64,000 nucleotides of DNA from Leifsonia sp. PS1209 (GTDB taxonomy: Bacteria; Actinomycetota; Actinomycetes; Actinomycetales; Microbacteriaceae): assembly GCF_012317045.1 (NCBI RefSeq), contig NZ_CP051154.1, positions 2,604,001 through 2,668,000 on the forward strand, written 5' to 3'. Positions 8,343 through 18,709 of the stretch are shown here, piece by piece; the stretch's first letter is position 1, and every line of letters starts with the position of its first letter. The notes beneath the pieces were generated by a model. It was not told the DNA's origin and ran no database searches. It worked only from the letters and a program-made list of their open reading frames with translations. A program made the translations under genes and the position numbers.

Positions 8343-9416
8343 TCAGACGTTGAACCTGAACTCCACAACATCCCCATCCTGCATCACGTAGTCTTTCCCC
8401 TCCATGCGCGCCTTCCCGCGCGCCCGCGCCTCCGCGACCGACCCGGCATCCACCAGGTCGTCGAAGGAAATCACCTCGGCCTTGATGAAGCCCTTCTCGA
8501 AATCCGTGTGAATCACCCCCGCCGCCTGCGGCGCCTTCCAGCCCTTGTGGATGGTCCAGGCGCGCGACTCTTTCGGGCCGGCGGTGAGGTAGGTCTGCAG
8601 GCCGAGGGTGTCGAAGCCGATGCGGGCCAGCTGGTCGAGGCCGCTCTCCGTCTGGCCAGTGGATGCGAGGAGCTCGGCAGCGTCGTCCGCGTCGAGGTCG
8701 ATGAGTTCGGATTCGAGCTTCGCGTCGAGGAAGACCGCCTGGGCCGGGGCGACGAGCGCGGCCAGTTCGGCGCGGCGGGCGTCGTCGGTGAGGACCGATT
8801 CGTCCACGTTGAAGACGTAGATGAAGGGTTTCGCGGTGAGCAGGCCGAGTTCGGCGATCGGCTCGAGGTCGATCTTCGCGCTCGACAGCGGCTTGCCCTC
8901 GAAGAGCACAGCGTGCGCTGCCTGCGCCGTTTCGAGGACGACCGGTTCGAGCTTGCGGCCCTTGACCTCTTTCTCGTAGCGGGCGATCGCCTTGTCGAGG
9001 GTCTGCAGGTCGGCGAGGATCAGCTCGGTGTTGATGGTCTCCATGTCGCCGGCCGCATCCACTTTGCCGGCGACGTGGACCACATCCGGGTCGTCGAAAC
9101 CGCGGACCACTTGGGCGATCGCGTCGGCCTCACGGATGTTGGCGAGGAACTTGTTGCCGAGACCCTCGCCCTCGCTCGCGCCCTTCACGATGCCCGCGAT
9201 GTCCACGAACGACACCGGAGCCGGCAGGATGCGCTCGCTGCCGAACACCTCTGCGAGCTTGTCGAGGCGCGGGTCCGGCAGGTTCACCACGCCGACGTTC
9301 GGCTCGATCGTGGCGAACGGGTAGTTCGCCGCGAGCACGGTGTTCTTGGTCAGCGCGTTGAAGAGGGTGGACTTTCCCACGTTGGGGAGTCCGACGATTG
9401 CGATAGTGAGAGCCAC
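8343..9416 (-). CDS. ychF: redox-regulated ATPase YchF (Obg/OLA1 family)
   Basis: A 357-residue P-loop NTPase that prefers ATP over GTP and interacts with ribosomes and stress pathways. G1 is GLPNVGKS (residues 9-16), the switch region includes [19 protein letters not shown], and the C-terminal TGS domain ends in [12 protein letters not shown]. Length matches bacterial orthologues. The reading frame is open far upstream, but GTG at 9414-9416 ([12 protein letters not shown]) is the only start that fits the family. It is probably monocistronic; about 100 bp separate it from the methyltransferase. Confidence 0.95.
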   Translation of the reverse strand: MALTIAIVGLPNVGKSTLFNALTKNTVLAANYPFATIEPNVGVVNLPDPRLDKLAEVFGSERILPAPVSFVDIAGIVKGASEGEGLGNKFLANIREADAIAQVVRGFDDPDVVHVAGKVDAAGDMETINTELILADLQTLDKAIARYEKEVKGRKLEPVVLETAQAAHAVLFEGKPLSSAKIDLEPIAELGLLTAKPFIYVFNVDESVLTDDARRAELAALVAPAQAVFLDAKLESELIDLDADDAAELLASTGQTESGLDQLARIGFDTLGLQTYLTAGPKESRAWTIHKGWKAPQAAGVIHTDFEKGFIKAEVISFDDLVDAGSVAEARARGKARMEGKDYVMQDGDVVEFRFNV

Positions 9417-9520
9417 GATCGACCATTCTACGGGGCCGGTCGCCGCACGGGTCCGCGCCAGCGCTGCATCCGGGCGCCCCTGCGCCTGCGCCTGCGCCGC
9501 AGCGCCCGCCCGCCCCGCCC

Positions 9521-10267
9521 TCAGCCCGCGAGCACCGCCCTGTAGCACTTCGTGACGTACGGCAGCTCGAACGTGTCCCGCCCGGCCAGATCGGGATGCT
9601 CGGCCGCGAGCCTGCGCAGCGAGCCGATCACCGCCGCCTGGGTGTCCGCATCCTTGGTGATGAAGTAGCTGCGCGACCTGGCCAGGTCGAGCATCCCGTC
9701 GACGGTCATCGGCTGCACCCAGCGCACCTCGTGCGTGTCCAGTGGGCCGAACGGCGCGCCGACCACCGGCTCCACCTCGTCGCTTGCGTACGCGGCGCCG
9801 GTGTCCATCAGCTCGCCGAGCTGCCGCACCCAGTCGACGGACTCGTCGCGGAAGTTCCACACCAGCCCGAGCGCCCCTCCCGGCCGCAGCACGCGCGCCA
9901 CCTCGGGCACGGCACGCTCCGGATCCACCCAATGCCACGCCTGCGCGGACAGCACCAGCCCGGCCGAATCGTCGTCCGCCGGAATGCTCTCCCCCGTCCC
10001 CAGCCGCACGCCGACGCCCGGGATGCGCTCCCCCAGCACGCGCAGCATCTCCGGCGACGGGTCGACCGCCGTGACCTCGAACCCGCGCTGCACGACAGCG
10101 GAGGTGAGCTTGCCCGTGCCGGCGCCGAGGTCGATCACCGGACCGCTCGCGTCGCCGATCAGCCACGAGACCGCCTCGGCCGGGTAGCCGGGCCGCGCTG
10201 CGTCGTAGACGTCGGCGGCGAGGTCGAACGAGCGGGCGTGGGCGTCGTGGTCGTTCCGTTCGTACAT
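9521..10267 (-). CDS. class I SAM-dependent methyltransferase
   Basis: A 248-residue methyltransferase of the Methyltransf_11/UbiE type. Motif I VIDLGAGTG is at 44-52, and an acidic residue ends the next strand (VTAVDPS). SAQAWHWVDPERA and a proline-rich post-motif III segment (VLRPGGALGLVWN) follow. The acceptor is unknown. The ATG at 10265-10267 places translation just before the conserved DLAADVYDAARPGYP segment. It is divergent from the exonuclease across a 182-bp region packed with GGATGC/GCATCC words. Confidence 0.88.
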   Translation of the reverse strand: MYERNDHDAHARSFDLAADVYDAARPGYPAEAVSWLIGDASGPVIDLGAGTGKLTSAVVQRGFEVTAVDPSPEMLRVLGERIPGVGVRLGTGESIPADDDSAGLVLSAQAWHWVDPERAVPEVARVLRPGGALGLVWNFRDESVDWVRQLGELMDTGAAYASDEVEPVVGAPFGPLDTHEVRWVQPMTVDGMLDLARSRSYFITKDADTQAAVIGSLRRLAAEHPDLAGRDTFELPYVTKCYRAVLAG

Positions 10268-10296
10268 GCTGCCGATGCTACGCGCGCCGCGACGGT

Positions 10297-10415
10297 GGAT
10301 GCGCGGGTGGGCACCGCGCATCCGGCCAGTGGATGCGCGCCCCCGCACCGCGCACCCAGCCAGTGGATGCGCACCCAACGACCGCACGCATCCGCGGCAC
10401 ACCGCCCGCGCATCC
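10297..10415. repeat. cluster of GGATGC/GCATCC words
   Basis: Six copies of GGATGC or its complement lie in about 120 bp, at 10297, 10318, 10331, 10365, 10388 and 10410. Two of them make a perfect 8-bp inverted repeat (GCGCATCC...GGATGCGC, 10316-10338). CCAGTGGATGCGC is repeated directly about 34 bp later. The cluster fills the divergent promoter region between the methyltransferase and exonuclease genes. The same words recur across the whole window. Confidence 0.7.
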
Positions 10416-10449
10416 CGGCGGCGTCGGTGGGCCGTGCGAGCATGTTCCC

Positions 10450-11031
10450 GTGCCACTGGACTTCACCGCTATCGACTTCGAGACCGCGAACGGGAGTGCG
10501 GCGTCCGCCTGCTCCGTCGGGCTGATCAAGGTGCGGGACGGCAAGGTGGTCGACCGGGTGGGGTGGCTCATCCAGCCGCCGATGGGACACGACTTCTTCC
10601 AGGAGTGGAACACGCGCATCCACGGCATCCGTGCGGAGGACGTCGTCGGCGCCGCCGGGTGGATAGACCAGCTTCCCGACCTGATCGCCTTCGCGGAGGA
10701 CGACTACCTCGTCGCCCACAACGCCGGTTTCGACATGGGCGTGATCCGCGCGGCCTGCACCGCCACCGCCGTCGCCTGCCCCGACTACAGCTACCTCTGC
10801 AGCCTGCAGGTGGCCCGCAGGACGTACACGCTCGACTCCTACCGCCTCCCGGTCGCCGCGATGGCCGCCGGATTCGAGGACTTCCACCACCACGACGCCC
10901 TCGCCGACGCCGAAGCGTGCGCCGCGATCATCGTGCACGCCGCCCGCCGTCACGGAGCGGCCACCATCGACGAGCTCGCCGCGAGCACGGGCTCCCGCCT
11001 CGGCAGGATCGGCACCCCGCAGGCCGCCTGA
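10450..11031 (+). CDS. DEDDh 3'-5' exonuclease (DnaQ-like)
   Basis: A 193-residue exonuclease domain protein. Exo I is AIDFETANG (Asp9, Glu11), Exo II is the LVAHNAGFDMGV segment, and Exo III is HHHDALADAEAC, giving the DEDDh catalytic set. There is no polymerase, helicase or BRCT domain, so it resembles stand-alone epsilon-like proofreading or RNase T-type enzymes. GTG at 10450 is chosen because PLDFTAIDFE follows at once. Other in-frame starts reach back into the repeat-rich spacer. Confidence 0.88.
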   Translation: MPLDFTAIDFETANGSAASACSVGLIKVRDGKVVDRVGWLIQPPMGHDFFQEWNTRIHGIRAEDVVGAAGWIDQLPDLIAFAEDDYLVAHNAGFDMGVIRAACTATAVACPDYSYLCSLQVARRTYTLDSYRLPVAAMAAGFEDFHHHDALADAEACAAIIVHAARRHGAATIDELAASTGSRLGRIGTPQAA

Positions 11032-11076
11032 CCCTGCCGCGCCGGCCCGCTGGTGCTAATGTCGGACCAAACCATT

Positions 11077-11086
11077 TGTCCTGACA
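11077..11086. promoter_or_regulatory. TGTCCTGACA operator at the regulator gene
   Basis: A perfect TGTCCTGACA lies 14 bp before the chosen GTG of the GntR gene; a weaker TGTCGGACCA starts at 11060. TGCTAATGT just upstream (11054-11062) can act as -10. The same 10-mer recurs at the transporter and operon promoters, which points to autoregulation. It also fits KGWCHTRACA, which I recall as the Corynebacterium glutamicum IolR motif. Confidence 0.65.
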
Positions 11087-11100
11087 TGATCGAGGTTTCG

Positions 11101-11862
11101 GTGCCCCAGAGCGACGGCTCCCTCCCGCAGCACCTCTTCATGGACCTCGACCATGCCGGCCCCGTTCCGCTCTACTTCCAGGTGGCCACCCGGATCGAGA
11201 ACGCCATCGTCGACGGCGAACTGCCCCCGGGATCCCGGCTGGAGAACGAGATCGCGCTCGGCGAGCGCCTCGGCCTGTCAAGACCCACCGTCCGCCGCGC
11301 CATCCAGGAACTGGTCGACAAGGGCCTCGTCGTACGCCGCCGCGGCATCGGCACCCAGGTCGTGCACGGCCCGGTCACCCGGAAAGTGGAGCTGACCAGC
11401 CTCTACGACGACCTCGCCCGCGACGGCAAACATCCGGAGACCGCGCTGCTGCTGCACGAGGTCATCCCGGCAGGCACCCTGATCGGGGAACTCCTCAACC
11501 TCGACGCGTCCAGTCCCGTCCTGCACTTGCGCAGGGTGCGCAGCGCCGACGGCGTGCCCGTCGGCGTGCTGGAGAACTATCTGCCGTCCGATTTCGTCGA
11601 CATCACCGAGGCCGACCTGGCCGCCCACGGCCTCTACCAGCTGATGCGCGGGCGCGGCACCACCATGCGCGTCGCCCGCCAGCGGATCGGCGCGCGCCGC
11701 GCGTCCGCGGAGGAGAGCACGCTGCTGGAGATCGACGAGGGCGGACCGGTGCTCAGCATGGACCGCACCGCCTACGACAACTCCGGCAGGGCCGTCGAGT
11801 TCGGCCACCACTGCTACCGCCCCGACCTCTACTCCTTCGAGATCACCCTCGTCGACAAGTAG
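11101..11862 (+). CDS. iolR: GntR/HutC-type regulator, probable inositol repressor
   Basis: About 253 residues: an N-terminal winged helix (PLYFQVATRIENAIVDGELPPG, then LGLSRPTVRRAIQELVDKGLV) and a C-terminal UTRA effector-binding domain (SPVLHLRRVRSADGVPVGVLENYLP onward). HutC-subfamily proteins are usually repressors released by a sugar or metabolite. I chose GTG 11101 because GAGGT precedes it and because more upstream starts would place the operator inside the coding region; ATG 11086 is possible. Neighbouring inositol genes and the shared operator support the role. The symbol is an inference from context. Confidence 0.8.
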   Translation: MPQSDGSLPQHLFMDLDHAGPVPLYFQVATRIENAIVDGELPPGSRLENEIALGERLGLSRPTVRRAIQELVDKGLVVRRRGIGTQVVHGPVTRKVELTSLYDDLARDGKHPETALLLHEVIPAGTLIGELLNLDASSPVLHLRRVRSADGVPVGVLENYLPSDFVDITEADLAAHGLYQLMRGRGTTMRVARQRIGARRASAEESTLLEIDEGGPVLSMDRTAYDNSGRAVEFGHHCYRPDLYSFEITLVDK

Positions 11863-11889
11863 GCCGCTGGCCTGCGGCGTCCGGCCACC

Positions 11890-11961
11890 GGCCCTCCCGC
11901 ATCCGGCCGCCCTGCCCCATCCGGCCGCCCTGCCCCATCCGGCTGGCCTGCCCCATCCGGC
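11890..11961. repeat. 18-bp tandem repeat, four units
   Basis: Three near-identical 18-bp units (CGCCCTGCCCCATCCGGC at 11908-11925 and 11926-11943; one variant at 11944-11961) follow a more diverged unit at 11890-11907. Each contains the word CATCCGGC. The array lies just after the GntR stop and 24 bp before a long palindrome. The rest of the 311-bp spacer (11863-12173) holds that palindrome and the transporter promoter. Confidence 0.85.
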
Positions 11962-11984
11962 CTCCGGCCACCCCGCCCAGCCGC

Positions 11985-12042
11985 CGAGATGCCAGTAACT
12001 GTCGCGAAACGCCCGGGATGCGCGACAGATAGTGGCATCTCG
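11985..12042 (+). repeat. family B palindrome, copy 1
   Basis: A 58-nt hairpin with arms 11985-12006 and 12021-12042 pairing at 20 of 22 positions around a 14-nt loop. The left arm contains CCAGTAACTGTCGCG. It lies between the regulator and transporter genes, which are in the same orientation. A second copy occurs in reverse orientation at 13686-13743 with compensatory changes in the arms. It may act as a terminator for the regulator gene. Confidence 0.8.
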
Positions 12043-12108
12043 TCCGCGCGCCCGATTTCCCTAACAGCCAGCATATTTATCCGCAGTGGTATACATCTGA
12101 CCACTCCC

Positions 12109-12147
12109 TTGCTAACACTTCAGAACTGACGTAATAATGTCCTGACA
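12109..12147 (+). promoter_or_regulatory. inositol transporter promoter with operator
   Basis: TTGCTA (12109-12114) and TAATAA (12132-12137) are spaced exactly 17 bp. The operator TGTCCTGACA (12138-12147) follows the -10 directly and covers the expected transcription start, a classic repressor position. A GTGGT...ACCAC inverted repeat upstream (about 12087-12105) may be a second site. AAGGGAG precedes the GTG of the transporter. Confidence 0.7.
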
Positions 12148-12173
12148 AAGCACCACAACGCAAGGGAGCGCCC

Positions 12174-13601
12174 GTGTCAGAACCAACAACGTCCACCGCA
12201 TCGCCCAGAGCAGGGGGCGGGATACCGTCGCCGAGCCGCCGCTATCTCCGCACCGTGACCGTCCTGTCCACCTTCGGCGGCCTGCTGTTCGGCTACGACA
12301 CCGGGGTCATCAGCGGCGCCCTGCCGTTCATGCGGTTCGCCGACGCCGCGCTCACGCCGCTGCAGGAGGGCATCGTCGTGTCGTCGCTCCTCGTCGGGGC
12401 CGCGCTCGGATCGTTCGCCGGAGGCCGCATCGCCGACCGCAGAGGCCGGCGCACGCTCCTCCTCTGGCTGGCCGCGGTGTTCTTCGTCGCCGCGGTCGGC
12501 TGCGCGGTCGCGCCGAGCATCGCCGTCCTGGTCACCGCGCGCTTCGTCCTCGGCATCGCCGTCGGCGGCGCATCCGTGACCGTCCCGCTCTACCTGGCCG
12601 AGATGTCGCCCGCCGCGCGCCGCGGCCGGCTGGTCACTCAGAACGAGCTGATGATCGTCAGCGGCCAGCTCGCCGCGTTCACCGTCAACGCGCTGATCGC
12701 GTCCCTCTTCCCCGGCAACGACGGCGTCTGGCGCTGGATGCTCGCCGTCGCGTCCATCCCCGCCGTCATCCTCTACTTCGGGATGCTCGTGCTCCCGGAG
12801 AGCCCGCGCTGGCTCATACTGCACGGCCGCTTCGCCGAGGGGCTCGCCGCCCTGCGTCGCGTCCGCGAGCAGGACGAGGCGTCGGCCGAGTTCGACGAGA
12901 TCCAGGCGCACGCCGCGCCACAGAACCCGGGCACCGCTCCCGAGCGCTCCGCGTTCTCCGAGCTGGCCGTGCCGTGGGTGCGCCGCATCTTCCTGATCGG
13001 CATCGGCGTCGCGATGGTGCAGCAGCTCACCGGCGTCAACTCGATCATGTACTACGGCGTGCAGATCCTGCAGCTGGCGGGCTTCGACCAGCAGGCCGCG
13101 CTGGTCGGCCAAATCGCGAACGGCGTCATCTCGGTGCTCGCCACGTTCGTCGGCATCTGGCTCCTCGGCAAGGTCGGGCGCCGCCCGATGCTGCTCACCG
13201 GACTCGTCGGCACGACCGTGTCGCTCCTCCTGGTCGGCGTCTTCTCGAGCACCCTGGACGGTTCCCCCGCCCTTCCGTTCGTGGTGCTCGGTCTCACGAT
13301 CACGTTCTTGGCATTCCAGCAGGGCGCCGTGTCGCCGGTCACCTGGCTGATGCTGGCCGAGATCTTCCCGGCGCGCATCCGGGGCTTCGCCTTCGGCCTG
13401 GCCGCCCTGGTGCTCTGGCTGACGAACTTCGTGGTCGGCTTCCTGTTTCCGCAGCTGGTGGATGCGCTGGGCATCTCGACCACGTTCTTCCTGTTCTTCG
13501 CGGTGGGCATCGGCGGTGTCGTCTTCGTGAAGCTCTGCCTTCCTGAGACCCGCGGCCGTTCCCTCGAAGCCCTCGAACGCGACTTCCAGCTCCGGCGCTG
13601 A
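12174..13601 (+). CDS. iolT: MFS sugar porter, probable myo-inositol transporter
   Basis: A 475-residue, 12-helix major facilitator of the sugar porter family. Diagnostic motifs are GGRIADRRGRR after helix 2, PESPRWL after helix 6, GKVGRRPML after helix 8 and PETRGRS after helix 12. These porters are proton-coupled importers of hexoses or inositol. Location between the putative inositol regulator and the iol operon, and a shared operator, argue for myo-inositol. The stop codon lies inside the first unit of a 16-bp tandem repeat. Confidence 0.88.
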   Translation: MSEPTTSTASPRAGGGIPSPSRRYLRTVTVLSTFGGLLFGYDTGVISGALPFMRFADAALTPLQEGIVVSSLLVGAALGSFAGGRIADRRGRRTLLLWLAAVFFVAAVGCAVAPSIAVLVTARFVLGIAVGGASVTVPLYLAEMSPAARRGRLVTQNELMIVSGQLAAFTVNALIASLFPGNDGVWRWMLAVASIPAVILYFGMLVLPESPRWLILHGRFAEGLAALRRVREQDEASAEFDEIQAHAAPQNPGTAPERSAFSELAVPWVRRIFLIGIGVAMVQQLTGVNSIMYYGVQILQLAGFDQQAALVGQIANGVISVLATFVGIWLLGKVGRRPMLLTGLVGTTVSLLLVGVFSSTLDGSPALPFVVLGLTITFLAFQQGAVSPVTWLMLAEIFPARIRGFAFGLAALVLWLTNFVVGFLFPQLVDALGISTTFFLFFAVGIGGVVFVKLCLPETRGRSLEALERDFQLRR

Positions 13602-13692
13602 GCTGCGCGAAAGCTGAGCAGCGCGAACGCCGAGCAGCACGAACGCCGAGCAGCGCGAAAGCCGAGCAGCACGAACGCCGAGCAGCGCGAAA
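13597..13692. repeat. 16-bp tandem repeat, six units, overlapping the stop codon
   Basis: Six consecutive 16-bp units of the form GCCGAGCAGCRCGAAM cover 13597-13692, with only a few substitutions. The first unit contains the TGA of the transporter gene (13599-13601). The last ends inside the left arm of the family B palindrome. Units alternate between AGCGCGAAA and AGCACGAAC endings, which suggests duplication of a two-unit block. A likely variable-number locus. Confidence 0.92.
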
Positions 13693-13743
13693 CCAACAAC
13701 TGCCGCGCATCCCTCCGGATGCGCGGCAGTTACTGGTTTCTCG
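13686..13743 (-). repeat. family B palindrome, copy 2
   Basis: Arms 13686-13712 and 13717-13743 pair at 24 of 27 positions around a 4-nt loop. Read on the minus strand it matches copy 1 (CCAGTAACTG, CGCG, GGGATGCGCG), with arm changes that keep pairing (GATGCC/GGCATC versus GAAACC/GGTTTC). It sits between convergent transporter and iolG stops, so it could work as a bidirectional terminator. Confidence 0.85.
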
Positions 13744-13755
13744 GCGCTGAGCCGC

Positions 13756-14772
13756 CTAGGCGTAGAACGCGGGACGCGGCACGTAGCTGACCTCGACCCG
13801 GGTCCCGGAGGCCTGCGCGGACACGCCCGCTTCGCAGACGGCGGCGGCGAGGTAGCCGTCCCAGGCGCTCGGTCCGTCGATCGTGCCGCGGCGCACCGCA
13901 TCCACCCACCGCTGCACCTCGGTGTCGTACGCGCGGGCGAACCGCGTCGTGTACGTCAGGTGCTCGGCCTGCCGGAACGCTCCGTTCACCCACCGGGCGA
14001 TGCCCGACGTGCGGCCGATCTCGGCGACGCTGCGCTCGAACACGGCATCCGTGGTCACCTGGTAGCCGAACTGGATGTTGACGCTGATCTCCACGTCCGC
14101 CAGCACACCGGATGCGGTCTCCAGCAGCACCAGCTGCGGCTCGCGTAGTCCCTCGGGAGCGAGCGAGTTCCGCCGCGGCTTCCGCACCTCGACGGCCGCG
14201 ATCGGCTCCCCCACCAGCCATGGCACGACGTCGATCTCGTGCACCACGGAATCGGTGATCAGCATGGTCTCGGTGTACCCGGGAGGTGTCGACGGGTTGC
14301 GGTGCGCGCAGTGCAGCGCGAGCAGAGCGCCGGCGTCGCCGGAGTCGATGAGGGCCTTCATCTGCAGGTACTCCTCGTCGAACCGCCGCATGAACCCCAC
14401 CTGGATGCGCGGACGGTCCGTCTTCTGCTCGGCCTCCAGGATGCGCAGCGACGATTCGGAGTCCGGCGTCAACGGCTTCTCGCACAGGATGTCCACCCCG
14501 GCGTCGAGCGCGGGCAGCAGCACGGATTCGTGGAACGGTCCGGGCGTCGCGATGATAACGGCGTCGATGTCGTCGTGTTCGAGGGCGTCTTCGATGCGGC
14601 TGCGCGTGACGGCACCGGGCGCTCCCGCCGCGGCGGCCGCCGCCCGGGTGGCGTCGGGCTCGACGACGGCCGCGACCTCGGCGCCGGTGATGCGCCCGGC
14701 GATGCGGCTGATGTGGTCGGAGCCCATGATCCCGGCGCCGACGACGGCGATCCGGAGCGGTTCTGTGGTCAT
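13756..14772 (-). CDS. iolG: Gfo/Idh family inositol 2-dehydrogenase
   Basis: A 338-residue NAD-dependent dehydrogenase that would oxidise myo-inositol to 2-keto-myo-inositol, the first catabolic step. The Rossmann motif is VVGAGIMGSDH (10-20), the family motif EKPLTPD carries the conserved Lys, and DSVVHEIDVVPWLVG holds the Asp and His of the active site. It is the last gene of the minus-strand operon and follows iolE after a 70-bp gap. Other Gfo/Idh substrates (scyllo-inositol, other sugars) are possible; context favours myo-inositol. Confidence 0.88.
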   Translation of the reverse strand: MTTEPLRIAVVGAGIMGSDHISRIAGRITGAEVAAVVEPDATRAAAAAAGAPGAVTRSRIEDALEHDDIDAVIIATPGPFHESVLLPALDAGVDILCEKPLTPDSESSLRILEAEQKTDRPRIQVGFMRRFDEEYLQMKALIDSGDAGALLALHCAHRNPSTPPGYTETMLITDSVVHEIDVVPWLVGEPIAAVEVRKPRRNSLAPEGLREPQLVLLETASGVLADVEISVNIQFGYQVTTDAVFERSVAEIGRTSGIARWVNGAFRQAEHLTYTTRFARAYDTEVQRWVDAVRRGTIDGPSAWDGYLAAAVCEAGVSAQASGTRVEVSYVPRPAFYA

Positions 14773-14842
14773 GCTGGTCTCTTTCGGTGGTGCGGTGAGC
14801 GGTGTGGGTGGAGCGTGTATGCCTTCGGCCGCGCGGGCCGGG

Positions 14843-15760
14843 TCAGTCCTGCCGGGCGTGCCGCGTGCATCCGAAGATGTGGTCGCGGGTGCGCTTCGCG
14901 ATCGGGTACGGACGCTCGATGTCGGTGCCGTACATGTCCTGCTCGACGATGGCGAAGATGTTCTGGTCGATGGCGCTGACGGCTTCGATGATCGGCGCGA
15001 AGTCGGGCACGCCGGCCGGCGGCTCCGTCATGACGCCGCGGGCGACCGCCGTGGCGAACGGGACGTCGTTCTTCAGCACGTCGGCGAGGATGTCGGTGTC
15101 CACCTGCTTGAGGTGCAGGTAGCCGATGCGCTCCGGATACGCCCGGATGAGTTTCAGGTTGTCACCGAGGTAGTAGGAGAAGTGCCCGGTGTCGAGGCAC
15201 AGGTTCGTGTACGCGGCGTCGGTCTCCGTGAGGAACCGCTCGACCTCGCCGTACGTTCCGACGTGGCTGTCGGCGTGCGAGTGGAACTGCTGGTGCATCC
15301 CGAACTCTTCCAGGAGCGCCTTGCCGAGCTTGTCGTGGCCGGCGGCGAGCTTCGCCCACTGCTCGTCGTCGAGCGTGCGGTTCTCGAGCACCTCCTCGGT
15401 GGCGTCGCTGCGCCACAGATCCGGGATCACGACGAGGTGCTCCGCGCCGAGCGCGGTGGCGAGCCCGGCGACCTGCAGCGCCTGGTCCCATGCCCGCTGC
15501 CACTGGTCCTCCCCCTTGTGGAAGCCGGTGAACACCGTTCCGGCGGATAGCTTCAGTCCGCGCGAGCCGAGTTCGTCCTCCAGCTGGTGCGGGTCGGTGG
15601 GCAGATAGCCGTACGGCCCGAGCTCGATCCAGGTGTAGCCGGAGGCGACCACCTCGTCGAGGAAGCGCTGCCACGGAATCTGCTTCGGGTCATCGGCGAA
15701 CCAGACGCCCCACGAGTCCGGGGCGGTGCCGATCCGCAGGGCGGGGGTGCTGTCTGTCAT
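14843..15760 (-). CDS. iolE: inosose dehydratase (sugar phosphate isomerase fold)
   Basis: A 305-residue TIM-barrel protein of the AP-endonuclease-2/xylose-isomerase-like superfamily. IolE removes water from 2-keto-myo-inositol to give the diketone that IolD hydrolyses. Metal-binding-type residues are visible in HQQFHSHADSHVG, LCLDTGHFSYY and IGYLHLKQVD. The N-terminus IGTAPDSWGVWFADDP is typical of IolE. GAGGAG lies 5 bases before the ATG (15758-15760). Order within the operon (iolD-iolE-iolG) supports the role. Confidence 0.92.
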   Translation of the reverse strand: MTDSTPALRIGTAPDSWGVWFADDPKQIPWQRFLDEVVASGYTWIELGPYGYLPTDPHQLEDELGSRGLKLSAGTVFTGFHKGEDQWQRAWDQALQVAGLATALGAEHLVVIPDLWRSDATEEVLENRTLDDEQWAKLAAGHDKLGKALLEEFGMHQQFHSHADSHVGTYGEVERFLTETDAAYTNLCLDTGHFSYYLGDNLKLIRAYPERIGYLHLKQVDTDILADVLKNDVPFATAVARGVMTEPPAGVPDFAPIIEAVSAIDQNIFAIVEQDMYGTDIERPYPIAKRTRDHIFGCTRHARQD

Positions 15761-15798
15761 CGTTCTCCTCGTGCTGCTCGGGATGTTCTGGGAGCGCC

Positions 15799-17696
<1,898 letters not shown>

Positions 17697-17700
<4 letters not shown>

Positions 17701-18701
17701 AGGGCTGCTCCTTCGTTGGATGCGGGGGTGGATGCGGGGGTCGCGGTGGGCTCGGGTGCGGTGGATGCGGCGCGATCCGGCAGATACGGAAGCCGCGCAT
17801 CCATCCCCTCCGCCTCCCAGGTCTGGCGCACCCATCCGTGCGCCGGGTCGTCGGTGATCAGCCAGGAGCGTTCCGCATCCGGGCCGGCCATCACGTTGAG
17901 GTAGTAGAGGTCGTAGCCGGGCGCGGCGACAGCCGGCCCGTGGTATCCGTGCGGCACGAGCGCGATGTCCCCGCTGCTCACGCGCGCGTCGATGGCGATC
18001 GGCCGCTCCCCCGACGAATACGTCGCGAACACGGCGAACGGCGCAGCGGTTGCCGGCGCATCCACCCCGCGCGTCACCGCCGTCTCGAAGTAGTAGATCT
18101 CTTCCAGGCGGGATTCGACGCCCGGCCGGTGCTCGTCGTGCTTGTGCGGCGGGTACGAGGACCAGTTGCCCGCCGGCGTGATCACCTCGCAGGCGATCAG
18201 CGTGGCCGCATCCAGGGCCCCGGGCACCCCGAAGTTGTGCACCTGGCGGCTCGACTGTCCTCCGCCGCGCAGCTCGACGGGAACCGCAGACGCCGGAAGG
18301 TACGCGGCAGCGCGACGCTCCCCAGCGCCCGCGCCCGACCCGGCGCCCGCCGCCGTCACCGCCTCGGCCACCGCGACCCGACCGTGCCCGCCGATGGTCG
18401 CCGCCGTTCCCGCGCCGAGGTAGAGCACATCCGTCGGACCGTCGAACACCGATGCACGCCCGGCCAGCCTCTGCGTCGCCCGCTCGGCCCCCGGCTCCTC
18501 GTACTCGACCGTGAACGAGCCCGCCAGCGGCACGATCATCCGCTCCACGTCGCCCGCGGCGAGCGCGACGGTGCCGCCGTCGAGCGCGGCGACACGCAGG
18601 CCGGTGTGCTGCCAGCCCGGGATGCGCGCATCCACCACCGACTCCCAGCCGTCCTCCGCGAGGTCGCCGGGGCCGTAGACCCACTCACTGCCGTTGCGCA
18701 T
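17697..18701 (-). CDS. iolB: 5-deoxy-glucuronate isomerase
   Basis: A 334-residue double cupin that isomerises 5-deoxy-glucuronate to 2-deoxy-5-keto-gluconate. The C-terminal cupin shows the metal site in WSSYPPHKHDEHRPG...EEIYYFE and the distal His in VPHGYHGPAVA. An Ala/Gly-rich insert (about 135-150) and a low-complexity C-terminal tail with GGATGC words (17715-17775) make it longer than many IolB proteins. Start ATG 18699-18701 has GGAGC 6 bases upstream, and the gap to iolA is 8 bp. Confidence 0.93.
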
Positions 18702-18709
18702 CGCTGCTC

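Noticed and set aside
8343..10166. A single 607-codon minus-strand frame covering the ychF and methyltransferase regions.
   Set aside because: Only the part from 9416 downward matches YchF; the upstream part is Arg/Ala/Gly-rich shadow of the methyltransferase in another frame.
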